Shown here: in pieces, positions 43,244 to 55,536 of the stretch
Layout of the letters: each line of letters begins with the position of its first letter
Numbering within the stretch: position 1 is the first letter of the stretch
Assembly (NCBI GenBank): GCA_019096065.1
Contig: JAGUCH010000004.1
Location: 7,688,001 to 7,752,000 of the forward strand
From: Paracyclopina nana
Lineage: Eukaryota > Arthropoda > Copepoda > Cyclopoida > Cyclopettidae
Direction: 5' to 3'
DNA length: 64,000 nucleotides
Program-made: the position numbers and the translations under genes
The notes under the pieces: model-generated
Database searches by the model: none
Told to the model about the DNA's origin: nothing
What the model saw: only the letters and a program-made list of their open reading frames with translations

Positions 43244-45103
43244 CTACGCATTGTTCATATCCAGGCTTTTCTTGGCCTTGTTCTTCCGCTTGGGCGTGAC
43301 AACTTTTCTCCGTGGCGTTGGCTCCTTTTTCCCCTCATTTGAGTCTAAAACATTCGAGTTTTTCACAATTTGCATGCGTTGCTGTTGCCGAAAAGAGGTG
43401 AGCCAGTCGACACGTGCTTTCTTTTTGGCACTCAATTTCGATCCCGAATTGGGCTGGTGAGGACTTTGGCCATCCGCGACCAAATTGGGAAGATTGGCAG
43501 TCGGTGACATGAACTTTCGAGGCGAAAACACCAGCTTCCTCGGCGATGATACCACCACAGTTTTCCGTGGTGACATCACAGCTGATTGGCTCGACATCAT
43601 CGAGGAGGAGGAGCAAGGAAACGAGGCAAATCTCATCATGGAATTCTTCTGCGGTGTCACTGGCAACGATGTCAAGGGCGATCTCAGTCTGGACTTTTTG
43701 CACAATGGACTATTTTTCTTCGTCAAGTCTTCGTTTTCCTCATTTTCACCGATCGGCTTGAAAAAGTTGGCAACTTTGAACGACGCACGTGTGGCATATT
43801 GCACATTGTCCATTTTCTCCGCCGATCCGAAAAACGAGCTGTCATCCTCCGAATCATTCAGGTGAGGCCTCCATATTCTGTGGTTCATGTCGTCAGAGCA
43901 CGTGGCAAGTTTGTACTCGTACTTGCTCCACTCCGCACACGTGACTTCGTTGTCATGGCCGGTGATCCTGTAGACAGGTGTGGTGGGTGCATACACGGAG
44001 GTGTTCCATATGTAGGCATACTGGTCACTCGATCCGCACGCCAAGTACTTGTCATCACAGCTCAGCGACATCCGTATGAAGTATTTGCAGCCGTTCTCGT
44101 AGCCTCCATACGCTGCCAAGGCTTTCTCGCCATAGCCAGCCAGGTCAAAGGCGTAAATCTGGTTGTCCTTACAGCTGGCATAGATGACAGTTTTGGCCGA
44201 GTTGATGGCCAACGAGGAGTAGCCGTGGAGAGCACTCTTGCCAGGGTAGGCAATGCTGTGCTTGGCCTGAGGATCGCCCTTGAACCTGTCATAGCTCCGG
44301 CGCAAGTCCCACACCTTCAAGATGCCGTCCGTGTCGCTGGATGACACCAAGTGGTGATCGTCTTGAAACTTGATGGCTGTCACGCTGCTCGCTGAGGATT
44401 TCTTGCCCTTGTGAGTAGAGGAGTGCGAATGCGCACCCTTGATGGCCAGGGCGGGCTTCGTTTCGGAAGGCTCGCGAATGTCCCATAGCAGGATGGAATT
44501 CTCCCTCGACCCCGTGGCAATGATGCTCGGCGACTCTGGCGCAAACTCGACGCACTTGACACTGCGAGTGTAGCCCCTGAACTTCCTCAGGAGAGTGATG
44601 TCGTCGTTGTTGACAATGTTCCAAAGGCGGACGCTTTGATCGCCAGAAGCTGTGACCACGTGACCAGAGTTGTGCGGCATCCAGGCCACGTCAAAAATTG
44701 CATTGTTGTGCGCGTCAAAGTTGAGCACGATCGAGTCGTCGCCAACTACGTCGGTGTCTTGAATCAGGAGTCGGCCTTCCTCGTTGGCAATCGCGAGAAA
44801 CCTTTCGTCGCCCTGAAATGCGACCTGTTGTTCAGGTATGAGTCAGTAAGTAAAGTGAAAAACGCGAACCTGGAGCGGGCAAAAGTTCAGTGCGTAAACG
44901 TAGGTGGGCTCCTCTCCTTCGACATCTTCGTAGACATCATCACGGTGACACTTGAGACGACTGAGGAGCTTGTCACTCCAGAACTCTTCGACTTTGGAAA
45001 GCCGCGAGATTTTGTTGATGTGCCGCTCACTCAGATCATACTGCAAATCCACGTGATGTGGCAAGCATAGTCTTTGCTTGCGACCCAAGGGAACTTCGGT
45101 CAT
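43244..45103 (-). CDS. DTL: DTL/Cdt2 (CRL4 substrate receptor)
   Basis: Exons 44870-45103 and 43244-44824 give 604 aa. The WD40 propeller includes AHNNAIFDVAWMPHNSGHVV, VTASGDQSVRLWNI, GSRENSILLWDIR (WDXR-type DDB1 contact), a KGKKSSASSVTAIKFQDDHH insertion, GILKVWDLRRSYDRFKGDPQ (second WDXR), GYSSLAINSAKTVIYASC and ATCSDDMNHRIWR. The C-terminal 200 residues are basic, Ser/Pro-rich with many SP/TP sites, for example MSPRKTVVVSSPRK. Cdt2 targets Cdt1, p21 and Set8 on chromatin-bound PCNA. The human-type C-terminal PIP box is not evident. The N-terminus (MTEVPLGRKQRLCLPHHVD) is less conserved. Divergent from TPI. Confidence 0.93.
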
Positions 45104-45542
45104 CCTTATTATTCTCTTTCTTTTCAGATGAAAATGCGCAATGAGATTATCTCCCGCCGCTTTTGTGTTTATGCTACCTAAATAACATGCCGAAACCAAG
45201 TCAAAATCAACAAAACGTATTTTTTCCGTCAAATCACAGCGCGTCAATCAAAAGTAAACAAACGTGTCTTTTCCGTCAAATTGCCAGCTCAGTCATTTGA
45301 ATCAATACGAAAGCGTAGCTATCTTGCAATATTTTCGCTGAAAAGCACTCGATGCGCCCTTTTTGGGCCCAAGATTGAGCAGGACGCTTCTAGATGACTA
45401 ATAGGTTTCGTGACTTTAGTAAATGATACCCAGCAGCTACCTTCTGGTAACGCTGCTGTCTTCGCAAGTTTCATCTTCATTCGACCTCTGCAGTCTGAAG
45501 GGCAAGAGTATCGATCTTGGCGAATTAACCACTCAAAGCAAA
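45104..45542. promoter_or_regulatory. Divergent DTL/TPI promoter with two TTTTCCGTCAAA motifs
   Basis: 439 bp. The 12-mer TTTTCCGTCAAA occurs twice in the same orientation (45222-45233 and 45269-45280), 47 bp apart. A TTTGAA (CHR-like) word is at about 45297, next to DTL. An upstream in-frame ATG for TPI is at 45423. Confidence 0.55.
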
Positions 45543-46346
<804 letters not shown>

Positions 46347-47362
46347 ATTCTAGTCTGCGAAGCAAAGATCTTCACCATCGTAATCAATAAAAATGAGTTA
46401 GCGCTTCTATCTCACATACGCTCTTTTAAAGGTAAATGGCCCGCGGCTAAAGTACTAAACTGAAGTAGTGGAGACTGTTTTTTCAAAACATGCAGAATCT
46501 ACAGAATTTTCATACCGACTTGTAGGAGAATGTATAATGATCATCTGGTGAACCTGAAAAGTTTTCCAAAAGATTCAAAGAGTTAGCCAAATCCAGATAT
46601 TTTACTTAAGAAGTCAAGAAGGCTCTGACGCTCACTAAGCATTTTAAAATAAGACACCAAGGGTACTTTTTAGAATGTTATGGATTACTTCACAGCTCAA
46701 GTGAAAAAGAACTTTCCCGTAGGATATAATGGCTCATCCATCCCAGAAAGCTGTCCTGGCCATTGAATGTGACCTCACAAGCATTAATTAGGCATGTAAA
46801 AAGTGCCTAGAATAAATGCATAAAAATTGAAATGACACACTTTTACCATGAAGTGTGGATGTACGAATATGTTACGGATATTTACTTTATATGCATTAGA
46901 TAAGCACATATCAGCGGAGATCCAAATGAGCTTTTTTAGTGAAAAAATAAAGGTATGAGCTTTAATGAGGGATACCGAGACAGCGATAAAACGAAGAATA
47001 TTCGTACTTATAGGTGTGAGTTTCTGGGTTTTATTTTCGCACTCATTTTAATGGTTTACTTTACTGTCCCAAGGGTTTCCCACACATGAATACTCCAAAA
47101 TGAAGACAAAAACAACGTTGAATGAAGCCTTTGTTTCACATATCATTGCTGAAAATAAGCCCATGATCAATCATGGCTAAGGGTAAAATAACTAGAGAGT
47201 GAGTGGTTGGAGTTGATCACACGTTCGTTATGCAGTAATGAAATTAATGAAAGTGGTAATTGTAAGCGATAGTGTTTATTCCATTATTAAATACCTAACA
47301 ACTATTTAAAACTGTCCGCATCAATCCATATGTGCATGACTTCACACTTTGGAATAAAATCA
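46347..47362. other. Convergent TPI/LIN54 3' region
   Basis: About 1 kb, AT-rich, including poly(A) signals for TPI (46386) and possibly LIN54 (complement of about 47275). No gene, array or inverted-repeat element was recognised. Confidence 0.5.
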
Positions 47363-49456
47363 TCAGCTCGACTTGTTGGCCATTTCAATGATTTGGCTCA
47401 AACATCTTCCAAATTCTTCAATGATCAGTCCTTCGATTTCGTCCTCTTTTTGGCCACTTCTCTCAGCCTCCTCAGCTTGGGCAAGAAGGCACTGACAGGT
47501 TGCTTCCACGACTTCATTTGTGACAAAGTTGAAAGGCTGTCGTACCCCGGAGACCGGCTTAAATGCGTTGCCAGTCACTATTGATTGCGAGGCAAGTTTT
47601 GACTTGAGGCTTGATTCCACTTTTCTTGAGTTTACTGTTGATATTGTGTTTGTCATCGTTGAAGTCTCCGATGGCTCTTTCGCGACCATAGACATGCTGG
47701 CATCGGAGTCAGGTTTTCGTCCAAGAGCTGTCACTTCAATGTTTTTGCAACCTATGCATCTGCAATTTTTTGTGCAACCAATTTTCGCTTCGTAACACTC
47801 ACAATAGTTCTTGAGGCAACCAGACCTCTTGCAGTTGCACCCTTTGTTATGCCTGCGATCTCCGTCACTATTGAGCTTTCCGATCTGAAGATGAAATGAT
47901 TTGCATTGAAATGCAAGCACAACCAAAATGCTATCACTCACCTTTGGGCGAAATGCGTTAGGGTTCCTTTCAAGGCACTGCTTTATCGACCGCTGTCTGG
48001 CCTCTTCGTGCATCAAATTATTATTGCAATTATTGCAGTTGCAATTGTTGCAAAATTCACCATTGGCGAAACACTCGCAATACAGCTTAAGGCATTGCGA
48101 CTTGGTGCAGTTGCACGGTTTCCTGGGCTTGACCCCAGTTGACTCAAACATGTCTGGAGTTTTTTCAACAAGTTGACGAGAGGCCGGCTCAATGGAGGTC
48201 ACAATCGCTGCTGAAGGTTCCAGCTTTGGAGTGACAAGTTGCTGCTGCTGCAGAGGCTGTGCGACCGCAATAACCTTAAGCAAAACAGGAAATTGTGACA
48301 CGTTATGATATCCGCTCATGAATCGGTGGTACTCACTTTGCGGCCTTGCAGCTGACCCAAGCTCGTGCTTGGTGCAGAAGTCGATTCTATTACTTTGACG
48401 GTCTCAGAGGGGAGGATGACTCGTTGCATTTTCTGAGCTCGATTCGAGCCCGAAGGAAGGGCAATTTTGAGCACATTGTTGCCCACTGTTTCACCACCAC
48501 GTCCAGCCACTACAGTTGATCTGGGTAAAATGGGCATTCCGCTGCCGCTCCGAATCGTGACCACTTGCTGTCGTTGTTCACTCCCCTGCTCAAAAATGAG
48601 CGCTGTCATCGATAGGCGGACAAAAAGTTATAAATCTAATATCTTACCGAGGCTACTGGTTTGGAGCCGACAACACGCACGTATTGTACTTTGTTTTCTT
48701 GCTTGGGAGCAATAGCAGGTCTGATGACGACTTTGGGCTTTTCTTGAGCCGCCACCACTTTTGGTGCCATGTAAGATTGCTGCTGATTAATCGCAATAAT
48801 TTTCCGTGGACTGTTCGCCTCTCCTCTGCCAGCAACAATTCTGACTTTGCCACCCTGGAGGTCGTCAATGGAGCCATCCTCATTGGCAGACACAATGCGA
48901 ATGTTGGAAGCCATCTCTGATAAATCAGAGCTCACCAAATACTTAGAAAGCAAAATTGGTTGTTAAGACACATCCGATCAGGCAATTGAAATCGGCTTAC
49001 CATCTGTCCGTCTCCAGAAACGAGTTGGAGATTTCCTCCCATCTGAGATGCGTCAATTGAGTAATTTTCGTCTTTGATGACCACAGTCTGCTGTTCTTGA
49101 GATTGGTCAGACAAGTCCATGTCAGAAGAGATCACTTGGAAAGGTGCGGCCTCACTGGGGTCATAGCCAACTTCTCCCCCGTCATCGTGGTCAGGGAGCA
49201 CAGTTTCGGCGCCTTCCGCAAACGTTCCGTCCTCCGAGGCCATTTGAACTTGCACGGTTTGCCCATCTGATGTCATAAACTGCCCAGTTTCGGGGTTGAG
49301 TGTGATGGCCACAGTTGTCCCATCTTGAGTGATGATGGCTTGCTGAACTGTGCCATATTGCGCCTCCTCGCCGCCACCTTCGTTTTCGGTGGCAATGAGT
49401 TCACCAGAAATGGTGGTCAGGCCGTCAAAAGTAGCCTCGTTTCGGTCTCCTTCCAT
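47363..49456 (-). CDS. LIN54: LIN54, DNA-binding subunit of DREAM/MuvB
   Basis: Five exons: 49001-49456, 48648-48941, 48337-48585, 47942-48274 and 47363-47884, giving 617 aa with all phase-0 junctions. The start is [12 protein letters not shown]. The CRC domain has two CXC motifs: [20 protein letters not shown]...NGEFC and [20 protein letters not shown]. Each retains the Tyr (LKLYC, LKNYC) that inserts into the minor groove of CHR DNA. The joining NPNAFRPK is conserved. The N-terminal two thirds are low-complexity, Gln/Val/Thr-rich. LIN54 tethers MuvB to cell-cycle promoters at TTYGAA. The C-terminal helices follow the second CXC. Confidence 0.95.
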
Positions 49457-49782
49457 GATTTTTGACACAAGCGCTTGGCATTCAAACTCTGCTTGGATTG
49501 GCGCCTCCTGTTGTCTGCTGTGGGTCGTCGATTTTGTTTTGTTTACATTGCCGAATGCAAGTTGTACTTTTGTCACCAAATACTGCACATAACAGTCACT
49601 TTCCCGAACTATTCGCACTATAGCTAACAGCGAGGTAACTCTGTAATCCTATTTTCGCGAGATATAAAATTAGTGATGGAACGAGTCGGAAAAATTGGGT
49701 TCGAGCGACTTCGAGTTGCCTTAATGGAAAACGAGCTCGGTCGAGCTGGCAATTTTCAAATCCGAGTTACTTAGTTATCAAC

Positions 49783-49872
49783 GGTGGTCGGAAACGACCA
49801 AAGTGGTCGTTTTTGACTTGATTTGGTCGGGAAAAAAATTGGTGGTCGGTGGTCGGAAAAGTGGTCGTTTTG
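49783..49872. repeat. GTGGTCG-rich block, left copy
   Basis: Contains several GGTGGTCGG and AAAGTGGTCGTTTT words. A same-orientation block with the same words lies at 53090-53180. Confidence 0.6.
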
Positions 49873-50322
49873 GAAAATGACCCAAACTATCTGAAAATAG
49901 GCACTTTTATCCAAAATTGGGCAAAAATTAATTTTTTAAATGCACATTTTTTCTACTGGAAACGATTTGGGATATACTAAAATACGCAACATGCGCAACA
50001 TGCGCAATATACGCAATATGCGCAACAAGCTACTAAAATACGAAACATGCGCAACTACTAAAATGCGCAACATGCACAATTTCCATTATTTGTCATATTT
50101 TTTTTAAACCAACAGGTTTTATTTACTAATTATTGTCATTTACTAATACATACTAAATAAAAATGTCAGCTTAACGAAATAATTTGAAAAAAAGTTTATG
50201 AAAAAATCTAATCTATGTAATATAACTGCTAGATTTTATTACCAACAGCATATGTAGACTTCAAGTTTGTTGCGCATTTTAGTAGCTACTAAAATGCGCA
50301 ACATGCGCAACAGATCTAAAAG

Positions 50323-50490
50323 TTCCCTACCCCCTCAGCAAAAGTTAGACCCCTCGAAAAATCCCTGATTGGCCGGGAAAAATTTGAGAGCCGAGCAACT
50401 ATTTTTCATCCGAGGGCAGCAAGTTCTCAAATTTTTCCCGACTGATCAGGGATTTTTCGAGGGGCCTAACTTTTGCTGAGGGTGGTGGGA
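50323..50490. repeat. Foldback repeat, about 70-bp arms
   Basis: The left arm (50323-50392, with CCTCAGCAAAAGTTA and TCGAAAAATCCCTGAT) is repeated inverted at 50421-50490 with few mismatches, leaving a loop of about 28 bp. The RNA would form a long hairpin. It lies inside the composite element. Confidence 0.85.
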
Positions 50491-51031
50491 ATTCATTTTT
50501 CTCTAATTAACTGAAAATCACTGGTTGGTTCAAATTCCAAGACAAGCTTGACCTACTATTTCGATCCATCATGCAACGACCCAAGTGAACTAGCTATGAG
50601 CTGTGGCTTCTAGCTGAATACTTAGACTTAATTTGGTCCCAGTCTCAAATCTCAGTTGAGTCACCAACGTCCGATTGATGACATTGCACTGCAATTAGCA
50701 ATTCACATTTGTCAACAGAGTTGCAAAACTAAACCTGCAAATTGAGGCTGCTATAGACCAAGATTGCAATTTGAGGCAGTTTAAGATGAAAAGTGAGGCC
50801 AATTAAGACTACATAAGTGAGGCCGCTTGAGACTATGATTTGAGGCTGCTAAAGACTGCAAAATGAAGGCTAAAACTGGATACCCAGCCAACGAATGCAA
50901 GTTTTCATAAAGGGGTTTTAGAAAAAGTGGCCGATTTTTCAAAGTGCTTCGATTGAGCTGAAACTCGGTACGATTGTTCTCCGTCACATTCTGAGCAAAT
51001 AATCCCAAGTAAACATATGCTCAAAAACTAC

Positions 51032-51248
51032 CAGCAGCGGAGTTATTCAGCCTCCCATTTGACCCCATTTTCAGGTTTTTACTTAATAACTCAGCAGAAT
51101 GATGAGATATATCAAATGTCTTTACATATAAATGATCCCTGTCTTATGGGCTATTAGAAAGTGGCATCAGTTTTTATCACAACTCAGCTGGTTCTCAGTT
51201 GAGCAAGGTTTTATGCTGAGCATATCTGGCTAAATAACTCCGCTGCTG
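51032..51248. repeat. Short inverted repeat CAGCAGCGGAGTTATT
   Basis: 21-bp arms at 51032-51052 and 51228-51248 differ at one base. The spacer is about 175 bp, AT-rich, with TCAGC/GCTGAG words. Confidence 0.6.
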
Positions 51249-53089
51249 AGCTCCAAATACTTTGGTGTGCTGACTCATGGCATCTTGTAGATCATTTGTA
51301 CAAAGTCTCAGCCCAATCGGAGAACTCAGCGAAAATGAGCACTTTTTCTTGGGGCTCAGCAGCAGTAAAATTTGACGAATGATATCTCAGCAACGGAGCG
51401 TTGAAACTACGGGAAAGTGGTAATTCTTGCTGCCAAGTCTCCCTCTTACTGTTTTCTTGGACTTTTTCATGAATTTGAAGATTTTATAGCATTCTAGAGT
51501 GGCATTTTCCGCGAAAAACGGTTCGCGTCAAATTTTGGCCGATCAATGTAAAGTTGGAATACAGACTTGGACTGCCAGTCGTAGCAATATTTACGCCGCA
51601 AGTTTGGTCCATTCTGACTTGAGATTTTTGCTAATCCAATGCTATTTTGGGTATGAGAAAAAGTAGCTCAGTTCTCAAATTTTTCACTATTATATTTATT
51701 TTGTTTTGTCTTACCAACCATTTTAGGCTTGTTGCGCATGTTGCGCATTTTAGTAGACACTAAAATGCGCAACAAACTTTGATTAAAAATATTTCTAAAA
51801 AAAGTCATACTATAACATAAAAAATGTTATAAACAAGTTTAGTCAGTGAAATATCACATTTTAAAAGTTTTTAAATCCATTAATTTATTCCAGATGCAAA
51901 AGGATGCATAGAAGGTACAACTTCAAAAAAAAAAAAATAGTCATGATTATTGCGCATGTTGCGTATTTTAGTAGTTGCGCATGTTGCGTATTTTAGTAGT
52001 TTGTTGCGCATATTGCGTATATTGCGCATGTTGCGTATTTTAGTATAGGGAACAAGTAGAAAAGCAATAATCCAACTGGCGGGCCGGCTTTGAAATTTTG
52101 GCTGTCAAAAATCTGCCTAGCGTTGGTTGACAGAAGTTCTCAACACGGCTTTTCTCTAGAAGTTTGCTTGTAACTAAACCTAAAATGTAGTCACCAAAAT
52201 CATATGCTAATTTTGAATATAATTTATTAAGATTTGACTAATTTGCAACCCTTGTATTTCGACATTTAACCTAAGTTTCATGAAACTATTTAGCCTGATC
52301 ACAACTTTTGGGCTGGCTTTTTCCAACTTTTCTTAGCTTTTCCATGCCAGTACAAAAACTACAGCATGGCAGACATCATTGCAAGAAAGCACTTTTTGCT
52401 ATATTTTCTTCAAGAATTGACTGTTTTGTCAAAATCTTGGCTATTTTTATTTAATCCTCTCAAGTTGAACATGCTAGTTTGGAGCTGTAAGAGAATTGAG
52501 TAAGGTAATGTAAGGCATTTTTCTCATTTTCGATCCATCATGCTCAAGCCTGGATATGATATGTCTCATGATCCAGAATTCCTTGACTTTCATGAAAATT
52601 GCTCAAATCTGTACCATTCTGTTCCATGTTTAATTCTAAGCGTTACAAGCACCATCTAAGCACTTTCTTTGCCACTTGTTAAACTAAATTAGCAAAAACA
52701 GCTTTGTTTATGTTTTTGCAAATGCGCTATTTTTTCGGCAATTGCGACGCGTGAACGCATGCACGCCAGACAGCCAAAAATTCAGCACCATCTATTGCAT
52801 TATGCTTGTCTTTTGTTCCCTATATCCCTCTAAGGATTTTAGATAGATTAAAAACTCTCAAAAAGGTTTGATTTCAAAAGAAATATAAAAATTGAGGCTT
52901 CACTTTGCTTAACAATAGCTTCTGAAGAATCAGACTACTTTTCGCCAAGCGCTTGGACACCAAAATAATAATATCGATTTCATGTAAGATTCTTAGAAGT
53001 TACTAATTTTTTATTCTAAACTTTGCCTTTTAAAAGAGTCTGTAGAAGAAAAAAGAAATTTCACAGCTAGTTTCTGCTGTTTTTTGGAA

Positions 53090-53180
53090 GGCGGTCGGAA
53101 AAGTGGTCGTTTTTGCAATGGTCTGAAAAATAGTGGTCGCAAAAGTGGTCGTTTTGGGCCAAAAAGGTGGTCGGAAGCCT
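53090..53180. repeat. GTGGTCG-rich block, right copy
   Basis: Same-orientation counterpart of 49783-49872, with GGTCGGAAAAGTGGTCGTTTT-like words. Confidence 0.6.
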
Positions 53181-53371
53181 AAAAATTCGAGTTTTATTAC
53201 ATTTTAGCTAGAAAATTAATGTATTAGAAAACTTTTCAACAAGAGGATAACATTCTAGAACCATTTACTCACAAGTTGGTGTGCAATTTTAAGCATATTA
53301 GCCACATTCAAGTCCAGGCTAATAGTTTTAATGGCATAGCATTGGCAGTACATTCATTTTCATGCACTGCC

Positions 53372-53642
53372 TAAATTCTAAATTTATCTCATATACGCTC
53401 TACTAAGGAAAATACTATTTACTCATCAATCTGCCTTGAAAAAGTCCTTGATCGACTTTTGTATCTTCAAATCTATGTTGGTTGCAGCAGCCACCATAGG
53501 CTGAGCATGTGGAGTCAGAGTCACTACTGGTGACAAGGCAAAGCGATGATCCAACCTCAATTTGCCTTGAAATTGAATGCTTCTTCCTTGATCGCTTGGC
53601 TCTTTTCAACCAGAGATCGTCATCCTCATCAATGCAGCTCAT
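53372..53642 (-). pseudogene. Decayed tandem copy of the PHF7-like gene 3' end
   Basis: 53372-53570 repeats 53711-53912 at an offset of 339 bp, covering the last about 45 codons, stop and 3' flank. The final part is near-identical and still reads VTLTPHAQPMVAAATN to IKDFFKAD and stop in the parental frame. Farther upstream it diverges, and a stop closes that frame. A shifted frame opening MSCIDEDDDLW is open but matches nothing. It could serve as an alternative terminal exon, which I regard as less likely than a relic. Confidence 0.8.
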
Positions 53643-53764
53643 TCTAGGCTAAGATCTTGACGCAAAAATAATGCAAATAAAAAGAGTAAGGGAGTGGCCT
53701 AAAAAGACGTTTAATTCTAAATTTATCTCATATACGCTCTTCTAAGGAAAATACTATTTACTCA

Positions 53765-55536
53765 TCAATCTGCCTTGAAAAAGTCCTTGATCGACTTTTG
53801 TATCTTCAAATCTATGTTGGTTGCAGCAGCCACCATAGGCTGAGCATGTGGAGTCAGAGTCACTTCTGGTGGCAGGACAAAGCCATGATTCGACTTCAGC
53901 TTGCCGTGAAGGACTCCATTATTCTTGCGGATCTTGAAAGGCAGCTGCAGGTGATGAAGACCTTCCTGAGCACTCTCATAGTCCGAGTCACCAGGACTGG
54001 TCTGCTGCTGATCTCCATCAACTGAGTTGTGCCTTTTGTTGTTGGTCACTACTGGCATGGCCACCGTAGTAGGTACTTGGTCATATTGCTCCGAAAATGC
54101 TTTGGTGCATTGGTAATTTGTCTCGCGAGGCTTCTTGTTGAGGCTGGCAACAATGATGTCCTCAAGGCTGAGCTTGATTGTGTCCTGGTCATAAACGTGA
54201 TGGCGAGATTCCTGTATCTTGGCGGTAGCTACCATGCGTATTTCCACTCCACCGGGTGTCTCACTTCTCATCGGGAAAGAGCCTTGCAAATTGGCCTGAT
54301 TCTTCGGGATGGGCGTGATGGTGACTGTGTTGCTCAAATCGGGCTTGCCCATCGGAGTCCCAGATTTGCGGCTGAAATGAAGCGTAATTATGTCCTAGGC
54401 TCTAAAAAAAAAGCAAAAGAAACGTACTTGTTCTCCACAACTGTGACAGAAGTGGCGGGGTGAGGTGGTTTGCGGCCCAAAGCTGTGCCCCAGATTTCAT
54501 TGATGGGTCGTTGCCTTCGTTTCTCTTGGTCGTCGCTGACCACTCTGCGACATACGTAGCAATACCAGTGGGGGTCAATGAAGTCTTCCATGCCTCCGCA
54601 TTTGGCATGGATTGCACACGACCCGCAGGAATGGCAAGTCATCAACTCCCAAAGCCCGTCTGGAAAATGGTAGGCACGACCTCCCTCTTTGTCGCAAAAG
54701 CACATTTTTGCCCCGCAAATCTTCAACAGCTCATCGTTGCTGTGGTTGGCCTCTTCTTCTCGTTGTGGCAAATAGATGCCGAACTGTTGCATCTCGCTGG
54801 CAAACTTGTCCGTGTTGTTGCACAGTGGGCATTTGAAGTGCAACTCGCCCTGGTTGAGAGCCATGGTTTGCACGCACTTGCGGTGGAACCAGGCCGAGCA
54901 GCAAGGAGCCCACAACGATTTGATGGCTGGCTTGGACAAAACTGGATCTTGACAAATGCTGCACTTGCATCCTGTCATGCACTGCTTGCTTTTGGGGACT
55001 TTTTGAGACGGTCGGTGAGAGCAGCAATACGATTTGAACTGGGAAAAGAAAAGTTGATGTACGAATCATACATTGAGGATACAATGAAATACCTGGTCAA
55101 AGAATTGTTGTAGGGAGCCGTTTTGAATGCCGCACGGTAAATGGTAGCTCTTTTTGCACTGCTGTTTCGCACAGCCCACTGTGGCCCCTTTCTTCTTGCA
55201 ATACACACACTTGAGCCTAGATCCTCGTTTCAGCTCAGCTCGCACGTCCACCGGCATGAACCCATGCAGACCTTCCGTCTCCGAGCCCCTCTGGCCAAGG
55301 CCGGAACTGAAAAGGAGGCAAAAATAGTGGGCCCTCAGGTTGTCAAACTCCAGCAGTTGCTGGTGCGATTGCTCCAAATCCGGGAGTGAGTCCATCGAGC
55401 ACAAGTGGCATTGCTGCACTTTCTTGGCCATCTTTTGTACGTGATCATCGCCGCAGCTAGTGGAATGCGTTCTTGGCCTTTTGCGGGCCTTGTCATTGGC
55501 GGCGGCAGCCTTGAAATCATCCTCGCTCGATGACAT
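53765..55536 (-). CDS. PHF7/G2E3-like PHD-RING protein
   Basis: Exons 55093-55536, 54428-55038 and 53765-54371 (introns 54 and 56 bp) give 553 aa from MSSSEDDFKAAAANDK. An extended PHD (ePHD) spans about 38-165: CHLCSMDS, RAHYFCLLFSSGL, GLHGFMPVDVRAELKRGSRL, CVYCKKKGATVGCAKQQC and the closing SYCCSHRP. A RING/PHD-like unit follows (CSICQDPV, PCCSAWFHRKCVQ, CPLC), then a third Cys/His module (CHSCGSCAIHAKCGGMEDF). The C-terminal third is low-complexity with a basic end, KIQKSIKDFFKAD. The order ePHD-RING-PHD is that of PHF7 and G2E3. Members bind H3K4me or ubiquitinate histones. No HECT domain as in G2E3, so PHF7 is the closer match. Confidence 0.88.

Larger units (their letters stand above)
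49975..52045. mobile_element. Composite element with iterated TACTAAAATACGCAACATG ends
   Basis: The left end (49975) and inverted right end (to 52045) share TACTAAAATACGCAACATGC and continue as arrays of GCGCAACATGCGCAATAT units over about 100 bp each. TA flanks both ends. Two internal head-to-head palindromes, GCATTTTAGTAG/CTACTAAAATGC at about 50272-50318 and a similar one at 51727-51778, divide it into three intervals. This suggests one element nested in another or three abutting copies. No transposase-like frame. Confidence 0.7.
49457..53371. other. Repeat-rich intergenic block, LIN54 to PHF7-like gene
   Basis: 3.9 kb without a recognised gene. It contains the LIN54 promoter side (to about 49650), GGTGGTCGG-rich stretches at both ends, a composite TACTAAAATACGC element (49975-52045) and a foldback at 50323-50490. 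52050-53080 is AT-rich with no structure that I could name. Confidence 0.6.

Noticed and set aside
53415..53642. 75-codon frame MSCIDEDDDLW as a small gene
   Set aside because: It reads the duplicated PHF7-like 3' end in a shifted frame; no homology or splice support.
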